In this document: piece by piece, positions 32,809-44,677 of the stretch
How the letters are laid out: each line of letters opens with the position of its first letter
Position numbering within the stretch: the first letter of the stretch is position 1
From: Tilletiaria anomala UBC 951
Lineage: Eukaryota > Basidiomycota > Exobasidiomycetes > Georgefischeriales > Tilletiariaceae
Direction of reading: 5' to 3'
DNA: 64,000 bases
Assembly (NCBI RefSeq): GCF_000711695.1
Contig: NW_013546957.1
Location: 1 to 64,000 of the forward strand
Made by a program: the position numbers and the translations under genes
The notes under the pieces: model-generated
The model's database searches: none
What the model was told of the DNA's origin: nothing
Seen by the model: the letters and a program-made list of their open reading frames with translations, nothing else

Positions 32809-35800
32809 TTACTGATCACGATCAAGATACATGCTCTTGGAGGTGAAATTGGATCTTCTTGGAGGTACGCCTCCTCTGCTTCCGTTGGCTCCATTGGTGG
32901 CTGCTGCGCCGGGCGATGCAGGACTGAAAAAGTGAGGAGTATGGTCAGCGGCGATACAACCGAGAGGCATATGGGGCTCCACTCAGTACACTCACCTATA
33001 TTGTGGAGAAGTAGGTTGCTGACCAGCGGGCGAGGTAGGGCTGTATTGTGGGCTCGCCGGACTATACTTTGGCGACGTTGGAGAGTACTGTGGCGAGGCT
33101 GGCGAGTACGACGGACTAGCGGGCGAGTAGGCTGGACTAGCCGGAGAGTAGGCCGGGCTCGCAGGCGAGTACGCGGGACTGGCGGGAGAATATGCTGGAC
33201 TTGCTGGCGAATACGCGGGGCTGGCCGGGCTGTAAGCTGGGCTCGCAGGGCTGTACCCTGCGCCCGATGGCTTCCCGCCGCGTGCTGGACTCGTGGGCGA
33301 GTATGAGGGGCTTGCAGGTGAGTAGGACGGTGAGGCCGGCCTAGACGGCAGAAAATGTGTCAGTGGTGAGTGAAGTCAATTGCACATTTTCAATGAAGCT
33401 CACGAGTATTGTGGAGACGCTGGCGAGTAGCCCCGTGGCGACGTTGGTGAATACGACGGAGATGCCGGACTGAAGCCAGGCGACGCTGGGCTGTACCCAG
33501 GTGAGGTACCAAAATTGAGCTTCGGTGAAGTTGGCCTGCAGAAAATGAATCAACAGTGAGAAACATTTGCTCAAATGGTAGCAGATTTGAGACTCACGAA
33601 TAAGAAGCTGCATGCGACTGGTACATTGGGCTCGCTAAAGCTGCCCCAGGACTCGTCAAATACGCTGCTGGAGATGTCGGGGCATAGCCATACGCCGGCG
33701 ATACCGCTCCTAGATGAGTACCTGGAGACATGCCCCCGATGGATGATCGCATCGGCGAAATTCCTTGTCCCAAGTAATCGACGAACGCATTCTCTTCATT
33801 TGTCGGATTGACAAGGGGCGAGAAGGCTGCCACATCATGTGCCTGCGCTTCGGCTTGCGCCATCGGTGACATGCCGTCGTACGGTGTCATCATGCCGATG
33901 GGGGTCTTGTCTCCGAAATGATCAATTCTGGATGCCATTAAGGCCTGCATCGGCAAACGATGATCGACAATGACTTCTTGCAGCATCCGCATATTCAGAG
34001 TAACGTCGAATGAGCCAGTGCCCATAGGCGCCATCTGTCCAAGGAGGACGTTCTCAGCAACACCCTTGCAGTCATCTGCTTCGCCCATTGCAGCCGCCTC
34101 GATCAAAATCTCAACAGTTTCTTCGAAGGAAGAGCGCATCAGGGCGCCTTGGTCCGTGCGGTTAATGCCGTGGCGTGTGATAGCCATGAGCTTGCCTTGT
34201 GTGGTCATGATGTCCACCAGCAAACCAATGTGGCGGTAGTTCACGTACGAGCCGCCAAACTCGATGACCATTCTCATCTCCCGCAGTAAAGAGTTACGCG
34301 CTGCCTCGATGCCGAAGACATTGAAGATCTCGACGCAGTTGTTCGAGACCGTGCGCACGGTATCAACACCTTCCACAGCTAACACCTCCTTTAAATTGGT
34401 ACCTTGCGTATCCAGTACCCATTCGAGGACAGGCTCCCATTCACCAGTCTTCAGGTTAATACGTTGGTGCTCCTTCTCGTGCTTGACGATGAAGACCTTC
34501 TTGATGCCTTGCACACCCTTGAGATCGATCTCGGTCAGCATGTTCGCTGCAAGGTTCTTAAGGAACGTGTCTTCGTCTCCTAGAGGCTCTTTCTCCGTAT
34601 CATTGTTGACCACGCGAATACGTAGAACAAGCTGCTCCGCGTTGTCTTCCGAATGCATGACGAAAATGTCTTGGCCGAACATAGCCTGAATCTTGCCTGC
34701 AACTTCTGCCATCGACAGATTCTTGTCAAGCATCTGGGCTCTGTCCAGTACAAGACGCAACAGCCATGGAGACTGCTTGTCCAATGTCTGTTCGACCTCT
34801 TCATCCGGGATGGCGAAGAAGGCGTCAACAAAGTCTTTGTCGTCCTCAATGAGGGTGCCGACCGGGTTCGGATCATAGTGAATCTCGACGGCACTAGTGA
34901 CGGTCTGGAGCGTGGTGTGTGTTAAGTAGGTCTGGATGATCTTGGCGCTCTCCTCGGTTTGACTGTACTGTTCACGCAAGTACACTAGAACAGATGGGGT
35001 ACGAATATTCTCTGCGCAGTTGATGATCTCCTTGAGACGCGGAACACCGAGCGTGACGTTCTTGCTCGATACACCAGCGTAATGGAACGTGTTGAGCGTC
35101 ATTTGTGTTGCAGGCTCTCCAATCGACTGCGCGGCCAGCGTCCCGCACATCTCGCCTGGGTTGGCCACGGACATAGAGAACTGCTCTCGGACTTCGCCGA
35201 TCACCCAATCGAAAGACTCCTTGTTGAGACCCAGGACTTCGATGACATGTTTCGAAGCAAGGTACGACCGCAGGTGTACTTTGAAAAGTAACGTGGCGTT
35301 CTCCTGCGCAGTACGACTGATCGAGTCATCTCCACGGATGACCGTCAGATCCTCGAGGACTTCGCGAACAGAAGCGATGATGTGTGCCGGCCCAACATCA
35401 GTGGGCTGGCTGCTGTCGACAACGAAAACTTGTTTGGCGTTGGTGACCAAGCGCGCAATATTGAGCGGCAGCATGACATCATTGCGGTTCGTGTTGAACA
35501 TCTCGAAACGCAGCAACCGACGGTCTTCCTCAAGCTGAGTAAATTCGTCGTCGAGCATCGTCTGCAGATCTTGCGACCAGTCCGCCAGGCCAGCTTGCAA
35601 GCGACCTTTCCGGAAGCCGCCTTTGTGCAGGTCGACCTTGAATCGAGCGCGGAACTCAGCATCGTTAAGCTTGTGCGTGAGCAAGAACTGCCGCTCGATC
35701 ATCGCGCCATCCATGCCATCTTCACCGTAGATGAACTGGATGATCTTGTTCGTCGAGTTGCGCACGGTGCCATCATAATGGACCATTACATCTTCAAGAG

Positions 35801-38469
35801 CCTTGACGAGACGACGCTGGATGTATCCCGTCTCGGCAGTTTTGACAGCCGTGTCGATCAAACCCTCACGCCCGGCCATGGCGTGGAAGAAGAACTCATG
35901 TGGAGTTAACCCCCGAAGGTAAGAGTTCTCGACAAAGCCTCGGGACTCGGGCGAAAAGTCGTCCTTGGAGAAGTGCGGTAGACTGCGATGGCGGAAGCCA
36001 AACGGAATACGCTTGCCCTCAACGGACTGTTGCCCGACGCAGGCAGACATTTGCGAGATGTTGATGAAAGATCCTTTACTTCCCGCAATGACCATCTGCT
36101 TCACGTTGTTCCAGTCCGGCAGCTCTTTCTCTGCTCTGCTACCAACATCGTCACGTGCCTTGTTGAGCGTTCGGTTGACTTTAGTCTCAAAAGACTCTCG
36201 GATTGTCATACCCGGCTCTGGCTTCATGCGATCGAAACGCGCGTCATCGATGAACTGCTCGACTTCGCGCTTCGCAGTCGCGATCGTCTCAGTGATATAC
36301 TTGGCGACTGCGGCATCAGCGACCGTATCACCAATGCCGATGCTGAAGCCGTTGTGAAGTAGCCAGAAGTTGACGACCCTCTGAGCGCCGCCAAAGAAAT
36401 CTCTGCAGATCTCCGGCCCCTTCTCGCGGAAGATGATGTGGATGAGACCCCCAGCGGAGGACCCAACGACGTTCTTCTTGACGACGCCGTACATGATCTC
36501 GCCGTTGTCAATTTCCACGCCGTCATCCTTGGCGTTATTCTTTTCCGGCGTGATGCGGTCGCCCAAGCTGACGTTGACACCTCTGGGGATGCACATCGAT
36601 ATGATCTGCTTCCCAGACCAGTATGGCTTCGGCTTAAGGATGCATGGTGTCGGAAAGAGACCATCCCATTCGGGCACCCAGAGGAGGATGTTCTGCACCT
36701 GATCATAGTCTAGCAGACAGTCGCGCAGCGTGAACTTGCGGATACCGCACAAGGTGTCCTGCACAATGCCCATGACCGGCTTGTTGCCCTGTGGAGAGAC
36801 GATGTTCTTGGCGACCCAAGCGATCTGGCTGAGCTCCGCGCGCGTCTCTTCGCTCTGCGGAACGTGCAAGTTCATCTCGTCACCGTCGAAATCGGCATTG
36901 TACGGCGGCGTAACGGAGAGGTTCAGACGGAAGGTAGAAAAATCCATCAGCTTAACGCGATGGCACATCATCGACATCTTGTGCAGTGACGGCTGGCGAT
37001 TGAAGAGGACAAAGTCCCCATCTTTGAGGTGGCGCTCGACGATCCAGCCAAACTGAAGCGTCATGTCCGATCTCCGACCGTACTTAAGATCTATCCGCTC
37101 GCCGGTGTCACGGACAACATAGCGTGCACCTGGCCACTCGGTCGGCCCGTTGCGGACGAGCTGCTGGAGGTAGTTGATATTGTATGGCGTCACTCGCTCC
37201 GGGTAGGTGAGGTTGCGGGCGATGCTCTTCGGCACTCCGACCTCGTCCAACTCCAGATTGGGATCACCCGTGATGACGGTACGGGCAGAAAAGTCGACAC
37301 GCTTGCCCATCAAGTTCCCTCTCAGGCGGCCCTCTTTTCCCTTTAATCGAGCACGAATAGCCTTGACGGGCCTACCGCTCTTCTGCATCGCCTGAGGCAT
37401 GCCAGCAATGTCGTTGTCCATGTACGTGGCAATGTGGAACTGCAGCAGCTGTTCGAACTCGCTGATGATGTGCGCTGGCGCACCCTCCTCCTCGAACTTG
37501 CGCACATTGACGTTGGACTTGATAATCTCGGCCAGTTTGTATGTCAAGTCGTCTTGCGCCTGTTGTGTCCCCTGGCCGCCCTCTGTGACACCAGGTCGAA
37601 CCTGAGGCGGCGGCACCGGCAAGACTGTGAGGATCATCCAGTCTGGGCGTGCGAACTCTTCCGACAGACCAACGACAGCGATGTCCTCGGACGACATTTT
37701 TCGCAAGATCGAGTGTGCTTCCATCGCCGTCAGTGGACGCTTGTCCGGCTGAGCGCTCTTGGAGCCCTCTCCCTCTGCATCCTCGTCGTCCTTGCCCCGC
37801 TTCCACACCTGAAAGAGCTTGAGACCCTCTTTGCGAATGGCTGGCTGCTCGTGCCCACATCCACCATGCCCGGCCTTGTTGTCTGCAGCATCGTCCCCAA
37901 AGTTCATGTCATCCTCCTCCTTTGGATCGTCGGCTTGGCAGATGGGGATCTTGCTACAGTAGTCCCACACCTCTTGGAACCGCCGCTTTCTGCTGCCGCG
38001 CGTGCGCTTGAGGATCTGGTCAAAGACAGGGTCGCTCGTCGCGTCCGCTTTTACTTTTCCGCAGTGAGTGCAGACGATCTCTAGCAGTTTCTTGACTTTG
38101 CCAAGGAAACCGATGTGGAAGACCGGTCGTGCAAGGTCGATGTGAGCAAAGTGACCAGGACACTCGGCCATGCCTTCACCACAGGTCTGGCACTTTTGCG
38201 TGCGGTCGATGGTGCCCATGCGGGGATCCATCAGCCCGCCGACACGAGTCCGCCCCGTCTCGTCGAGAGTTTCGGGGTACTCGACCTTCATGACCGAGAT
38301 GGCGCGCTAGAAGACGACAACGAGGTACAGCGCTTTGAGCCAGAAACTAATGGAATGGTGCGCCACGGTAGCAACTCACGATTTCCTCAGGACTCATGAT
38401 ACCGAACTGCACTTCCCTCACCGGCCGCACTGGCGCCGGCGAATCGGCGAAAGACACACCAGACGGCAT
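32809..38469 (-). CDS. RPB1: RNA polymerase II largest subunit RPB1
   Basis: Five exons, complement(join(32809..32923,32996..33340,33404..33535,33598..38306,38380..38469)), give 1796 residues. It starts [20 protein letters not shown] and continues over intron 1 into [13 protein letters not shown]. Visible hallmarks are clamp zinc ligands ([23 protein letters not shown]), the catalytic Mg loop [11 protein letters not shown] (about residue 500), and the foot and jaw regions through [17 protein letters not shown]1 is the catalytic core of Pol II. The C-terminal domain (CTD) lies mostly in exons 3-5: 19 recognisable heptads, of which 15 carry Ala at position 4 (six in a row are YSPASPA) and only 4 have Thr. 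The tail [16 protein letters not shown] ends the protein. All three CTD introns split the Ser2 codon of a heptad in phase 2. The model sums to whole codons. Confidence 0.97.
32923..33535 (-). repeat. CTD heptad repeat array of RPB1
   Basis: Tandem 21-nt units code 19 heptads. In order: [28 protein letters not shown], two [14 protein letters not shown], a 9-residue spacer, six [42 protein letters not shown], a 9-residue spacer, YSPASPG. Codons differ between units, so the array is not a recent slippage product. A degenerate stretch precedes it in exon 2. Confidence 0.95.
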
Positions 38470-40407
38470 CTTGACCCTTGATCGTTGCAAACGGCACTGA
38501 ACTGGGTCTGTCTCTTTTCGTCTTCCTCAATTCGCAGCTGTCAGCTTGACCTGTGTCTATGTCGCCACCAGATGCGAGTACCACGACTCAATATGCTTTT
38601 TGTTGGATGGTGTTGATAGCAATGGTGTTGTTGATGGTAGTGGCGCTGATGCTGCCTTCCCTTTTTGCGGTAGCCCTTCTATGAAAGATGCAATATCAGA
38701 TTTGGCGAGAAACTGAAACGACAGCGGATTCGGTGTGCCAAAGAGCGGTGAGTTGGTCGAAGCGGCGTCAATCTCTCCGTGGATGGGTCAAAGGACGTCG
38801 AGGGGGTATCGTGGCTGGCGTGATTTGTGTCGTGTTGCTCGAAAGAATGGGGACAACAAGACTTTCTTGACACTCCGTCTAGAATCCGAGCAATCGCAAC
38901 AGCGACAGCGGCGGCAAGAGCGGCACGTTGGTCTGAAGATCGTCATCATGTTCAGCATCAAGCATGCGTGACATCAGGAGAATATGAACAGCAGACACTA
39001 ACCCTTTTGCAGCTGGATGACCGGATGCCAACGGCAATTCGGTCCCCTTGCTTCAAAAGAGAGCCTAAAGCAGCGCTGAGGGCCGAGATCCGTGACAGAG
39101 TTTTGCCTTCAGTGAGGCGGGTGGCCGTCGAAAGCGTAGCTTTTGAGAAACCAAAAAGAGGATGGGGAATGGGATTGCAGGCACGTAGTAAAGTGCCGTT
39201 GCACAAGAGTTGCAAGCGCAGCAGTCGTGTGTCGACTGCGGTGGACTTCCTCTCCTCTTCACGCGGTCGCCTCTTAGGAGAAGTCGAAGGATGGACGAAA
39301 GATTGCTCTTTGCGTGGTGCTTGACTTTGCGATCGTTTCCCCGGAAAGCGCCTTCCCCTCCTTCTGTCTCGCCTCTTCCAACGCAAGCGGAGGTTGGATG
39401 GATGTTACACGGATGTACAGTCCCCACTGTTGCGGGTGCCTGGCCCCTAGAGAAATGTCGTCGCTCTCCACGTCCTCTATTCGGCCAATCCTTCTTGGCC
39501 TTCGCCCTTCCTGCCTGTCCTTCTTTCTCCTTTCCCTCGACCAAGGGAGACCCTAATAGGAGGATCGAGACAACGAGCACCGCCAGCAGCCACAGGTTCT
39601 CTTCAGAAGAAGAACGTTCTGGTGGAGACTGCACAATGGCTCGCGACCCGAGCTTTCCTGCTCACACTGTCGTGTCAACAATCCGCGACACTGCAGCTGG
39701 GGTGAGACTGTCTTGGCGGCGGGCCAAAGGCTCCTTCTCGCTGCTGTGTGCTGGGGCCGAGACTACGACGTGGATTGCCGCTTCCTGCAACGACGGCAAG
39801 CACGAGTGAGGGTGAGAGGAGTGCAATGATCCATGTCCCGAGGTGAGGATGGGAGGGATGAACGAGATGTAGTTGGAAGGGGGGAGGGGAACAACTGGGA
39901 AGGCCGCTCGCTGATGCTCTTCTCTCTCTTCACTGGTGGCAGGGGTGAGAGGCCGCCCGGGCAGGCGGCAGGCGGTCGGTTGTTCGACATGGATCACACC
40001 CATCACACACTTTGTCTGCCCCCGCGCCGTGTGTCATTCCTTGCCAGAAGCGCAGCACAGTTTTGGAAAGACAATACACTGTCCCAGTGCAGTTCTACCT
40101 TCCTGACGCGCGCCTACCATCATCCATGCGCTGCGACGCGTATAGTTTCTTCGCACTGCTCCAGTGGCTGCCGGCCAATGCTCCCCTACAGGCTGCACGG
40201 CAGCCTGCATTTCGATCTCGCTCTTTGGAAGCACAACACGATCACTATCGTGATCAGCTTGATGTCCATCTCAGCCGGACGACCCCGTGTCCATAGCTAG
40301 TTGAGCACCCGACCATGCGACAGCCAACTCGGCGGTATCCGTTCACTCCGGATCATCCAATCTCCGACGCAGCAAAACGATCCGCTCGAGCTTAGCCATC
40401 GCTCAAC
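38470..40407. other. Long divergent intergenic region (RPB1 / VPS27)
   Basis: About 1.9 kb between outward-facing start codons. It has pyrimidine-rich stretches (for example 39340-39550). Several frames exist but none has an ATG-initiated recognisable domain. It is presumably promoters and leaders; nothing else is supported. Confidence 0.5.
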
Positions 40408-43033
40408 ATGTTCTCAGGATGGGGCGCCGACCCATTTGCTGAGCTGGTCGACAAGGCCACCTCGGAACTGCTTCCTGCCGGCCAAGAGGACATCGCATTA
40501 AATCTTGAAATATGCGACAAGATCAAGAGCAAGAGCGTACCCGTGAAGCAGGCTATGCAGACAATCAAAAAGCGGATTGGCCACAAGAATCCCAACGTCA
40601 CGTTGTTAGCACTGGGAGTGAGTAGCGCGCCACATGTGCAAGTCGCCGCAAGCTGCGCACGACAGTGTGCAACGCCGCTGAAGTCTTCTGGCTGATCAGC
40701 TTCGCCCTTTTCTCCTGGTTTAGCTAACAGATATATGCATCAAGAACTCAGGCGATTACTTCCTGAACGAGGTTGGCTCTCGCGAATTTCTGGACAACCT
40801 CGTCTCCATCATCCGCAGTCCCAACGGCGTCAACCCAGATGTCAAAACAAAGATCCTCAAGCTCATCCAATCTTGGTCGCAGATATCGGAAGCGCGACCA
40901 GGATTCATGAGCTATGCAGCAGAGATCTACCAGTCGCTCAAGTCCGACGGGTTCGAGTTTCCGCCGAAGGACTCAAAGGAGGCTTTCACGAGCTCAGCCG
41001 CTTTCGAGACACGCACCCAACCCGAATGGATCGACGGGGATGTCTGCTTGCGGTGCCGGACTCCGTTCACAACCTTTAATCGCAAGCACCACTGTCGTAA
41101 CTGCGGCAATGTGTTTTGCCAGCAGTGTTCGAGTAAGACGATGGCTCTTCCTTGGTTTGGCGTCGGGCAGGAGGTTCGTGTGTGCGACGGGTGCTTTGCG
41201 AGAAAGGCACCACCAAAGGCCGGGGGCAGCTCCTCCGCCACCAAGATGCCAGGTAGCCCTTCGTTAAACCGCTCAAAGAGCTCGGCTGTGGCCACTACCG
41301 GGCGAGGAGGTGCAGGTAACAGCCACCAACGATCCAACACTCTGGGCTCCAAGCCTAAGCGAAGCACAAAGGAAGACGAAGATTTGGCGCTTGCCATCCA
41401 GCTCTCGCTTGAGGCATCTGATCAGAGCTCCTCGTCATCTAGCGCGAGACCGGGATACATGCCCAGCTCAAGTGCGCCTTCACAACCGTCGCGCTCTTCA
41501 TATGTACCTGATTCTGCATCAGCCCGCAAGCGAGAAGGCACCGACGCCGACGATGATCCGGACTTGGCAGCAGCGATTGCCGCCAGTCTTCAGGAATACG
41601 TGCCTCCCCAGCCGAGCGCCCCTGGAGTAGCGGGGGAAAGTGATTCGGGGCGCAGAACGCCGCGCTTGGGGTCGGATTCCTACTCGAAGACGATTTCGCG
41701 CGAATCTGCAGCTGCTGGAGGTGCAAACTCACATGGTACCGCTCCATCACCGGTTGGCTGTGCCCTCCCTGCCAAAATGCCCACACTGCCTTCCGTCGAT
41801 CTACCACCCTCAGACATCGACGCAATTTTGACCTTTGCACAGACAGTAAGGCAGCTGGATCGATCTATTGCCGCCGGGCAGACCCCAAGAGGGCAACAGC
41901 CCTCACAGCAGGCGCAGACGCTTTTCGAGAAGTCGTCGGCCGTGCGGCCTCGCATGGCGAGGAGCTTAGGCGAGGCAGAGAGGAGGCACAAGGCCCTCTT
42001 GCAGATGCACGAAAAGCTAGCGGAGGCCGTGCGCATGTCCGACCGTCTGCTGGACGCACAGCTTGCGGGGAATGTTTGGATGATGTCTGTGGCGGAGGCA
42101 CGCGGTGCACCAGCTGCGTTACCGCCCCAGGCAGCTGCTGATGGAAGCTTCTACCCTCAGGCGCAACAAACGTATAGCCAACAGCGAGGCTACGTCACGA
42201 TCTCCCCACCAGCGGTAGCTGCTCCCACTATCTACCCAAGCGTGCCTTCTATTTCGCTTGGGCAACCCGACGCTGCTGCTCCTGCCGCTGTCGCTGCTTA
42301 CGCATCGCCAGCACTTTACCGCCAGCCGCAGCAGCAGTACTCCCAGGCAGCGGACTATGCCGCGTACCAAAGCGGCGCGACTTCTGGGCAACAGCCATCG
42401 GCATTGCAGTACGAAGATCAGTCGGTATATTTCGGCCATCCGCATGCCAGCAGCCAAGTCGGCCCGGATGTCACAACTCCTTCGGATGTGGGTGGTCCAA
42501 CGTACGCCTATCCTGCAGCGAGCGGATACAGTGGGGCTGACAGCGGCACTGATGGAATACATGGGTACATATCGCCTACACAGCAGCAGCAGCTGCTGCT
42601 GCAACAGCAGGTAGACTTGGCAGCGATGTCGCCCGGCAGCCAGTCAGATACTTCAGGCGCGAATGGAGGCTGGACGATTCCCATTCAAGCTCGGGGTGAA
42701 GCAGCAGCGCAACAGCAGTTCCAACTCCAGCAACAGGAGCAGATAGAACGACAATTTGCGCCGTTGGCCCCTCGCTTGCAGCACCAATACACTCAGCCGG
42801 ACCATTACGAGCACCTGCACCCGCAGCACCACTACCAACAGCAACCCTACCCGCTCTCCCCTGGCTATGACGGAGGAGAGACTCCCTCGGGCCTCTCTGG
42901 GCCGGCAGGTGCCAACGGGTACTTTGCTGCGACGAACGTTACCAGTCCCGGTCAAACATACTCTAAGATTCAGGACATGCAGCTCCCACCCTGGAACCGC
43001 TCTGGGCCGGAGGTGCCACTCATTGATTTGTGA
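40408..43033 (+). CDS. VPS27: VPS27/HRS, ESCRT-0 subunit
   Basis: Two exons, join(40408..40617,40724..43033), give 839 residues. An N-terminal VHS domain (about 1-150: [36 protein letters not shown]) is followed by a FYVE zinc finger (about 171-230: [25 protein letters not shown]), which binds phosphatidylinositol 3-phosphate. Two ubiquitin-interacting motifs follow (about 285-303 [13 protein letters not shown]; about 345-363 [13 protein letters not shown]). A PSAP tetrapeptide after the second UIM is the classic ESCRT-I (Vps23) ligand, and the extreme C-terminus PLIDL resembles a clathrin box. The second half is Gln/Tyr/Pro-rich and disordered. VPS27 with HSE1 gathers ubiquitylated cargo on endosomes. 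The domain order and motifs make the assignment firm. Confidence 0.97.
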
Positions 43034-43183
43034 TCGCAACTTAGGCGTACAAGATGGGGATGCTCCTTTTGTCGAAAGTGTATGATGTCTTTCTCGCGCC
43101 TTTCTCCGGGCTATGCTACAGTGCAGAGCATGGTGTAAAATACAGGAAGCGATCGTGGTGATCGTCGGATGGGGGCTTGCAGA
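43034..43183. terminator. Convergent 3' region (VPS27 / UTP23)
   Basis: Only 150 bases between convergent stop codons; both 3' ends must lie within or overlap. No clear AATAAA is seen. Confidence 0.3.
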
Positions 43184-44224
43184 CTACTCCGTCTGTGCAC
43201 CTTGCGCGTCGCCTTTCCCGCGCTTCCGTCTCTTTGACTTCCCAAAGGCTGCTGAATCCTTCGCAGAGCTCTCTGGGCCATCTGCGCTCTCACGCTTGCG
43301 CTTAACTCCCACGACCTCCGCTTGCGATTTGGGCTGTTGGGGTGCGGCTTTCTGTTTTGGTTTCCGCATGCTCAGTGGATTCGGCTGTTTTGGGCCTTTT
43401 CGCTTCTTCGCCTGTGCTTGCGCCGGCTGGGCAATTGCACCCAGCGACGGCGTGTTGACAGACCGCGCACCGGGTGTGTCGTCTGCGAGCGGGGAATCAC
43501 CGCTAGACACCAGTGCTGCTGCTGCTGCTGCGGCGGCGGCGGCTGCATTTGCGCTTCCTTCTTTGTGAGCTAATGCTAATTTCGCTTGCTCAACCTGCGA
43601 TACGAAAATTGTATTAGGGTATGTGGCCCCAAGCATGCATTCAACGCAAGCAACGTACCTGGAGCATTTTGCGAGCGGTCAGGTCACTCATTGGCTCCAT
43701 GACGAGGACGCCGGTTTGGTTGCAGTGTATCAATGGAACGCCGGGCACGCCGACTCTAAGCTTCCTGCGTAAGCGCGGCTGATCGCTCGCTAATACGTAA
43801 CGATGTTTGTTCGTTGGCCCTGTTGGCAAACGCATGAGGACATCAGTGAGGAGCAACCAGATTGTCGTCGACTAAAAGGAAACAACGTACCAATGACGCT
43901 TGCAAGACAATCGCACTCATCGATAGCATCTTTATGATTGCACATTCTCCGCTCCCATGTTTTTGCCATCTGGACTGCTCTTTTCTGATATTCTCCCTCT
44001 TTCTCCTGCTTGTACAGCGCAACCATGGAGCACTGCGTCACCATCAGCTTCGCTTTTGCTTGTATCACATCTGCGACACGTTTGAGAGGCTCGTCGATCT
44101 TTTGCTTGCTCAGCGATTGTGCGAAGGCCGAGTCGATGAGAACTTGGTACGGCTCCCGAAAGCCAAAGTGCAAGACATACTTGTGCAGCAACTTGCGGTA
44201 GATCTTTGCTCTCTTTTGACGCAT
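43184..44224 (-). CDS. UTP23: UTP23, small-subunit processome PIN-like protein
   Basis: Three exons, complement(join(43184..43594,43659..43819,43891..44224)), give 301 residues. The start MRQKRAKIYRKLLHKYVLHF and GFREPYQVLIDSAFAQS are the conserved N-terminus of UTP23, a degenerate PIN domain. A zinc-binding cluster is seen around CNHKDAIDECDCLASVIG, followed across an intron by PTNKHRYVLASDQPRLRRKL. The tail is Lys/Arg-rich with nucleolar-type basic stretches (KKRKGPKQP, KSKRRKRGKG) and a run of 11 Ala. UTP23 acts in 18S rRNA maturation and release of snR30. Its lysine tail probably binds RNA. It diverges from MER3, with 453 bp between the start codons. Confidence 0.95.
43516..43554 (-). repeat. 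Alanine-coding GCN repeat in UTP23
   Basis: A run of GCT and GCG-type triplets (read on the minus strand as GCC/GCA) codes about eleven consecutive alanines in the disordered tail. It is a likely site of length polymorphism. Confidence 0.8.
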
Positions 44225-44677
44225 GTTAAAAAGGTAGAAGATGCGAACCCTAGATCGCAACCAAGCAGCTCGAACTACAGTGAGCTGGCCCGATGCCACA
44301 ATTCGTTGACGTTCTCTTCAGGATATCTGGACGCCAAGGATATTGACATCAGGCCGTGCAGAGCATTGTCGACTGTCGAATCGATGCGTTGAAGACCTAA
44401 GGCAAGGAGTAGGTGAGACCACAGAAATTGAAGAAGAGGGACATGTCGAAAATTCAGGCGGCATGCCCGTAGAAGCTCTTCGAACATGATTTTCAAGCGA
44501 GGGAGAGCGAGATGGGGAAAGAGCTGCTGAACACCGGACAACCCTACTGCGGAACTCGTCTCGCAGGCTCCCCTCACACCTTCACACCTTAACCTTTCGC
44601 CAACATCTTTTAATTGTGCAACTTTCACCATACCTGCACACTCTGCTTTAGATCAATTCACCTCGTATTGCAAGGTG
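44225..44677. promoter_or_regulatory. Divergent promoter region UTP23 / MER3
   Basis: About 450 bases between the two start codons. As MER3 is usually meiosis-specific, a meiotic control element could lie here, but I recognise no known site. Confidence 0.35.

Noticed and set aside
32923-33535. CTD coding array as a satellite or CRISPR-like repeat
   Set aside because: The 21-nt units are translated in frame as RPB1 heptads with varied codons; there are no spacers or cas genes.
39065-39634. Minus-strand frame starting with a signal-peptide-like stretch (LWLLAVLVVSILLLGSPLVEG)
   Set aside because: It has no ATG in frame before the hydrophobic part, the rest is low-complexity Arg/Lys without any domain, and no splice pattern supports it.
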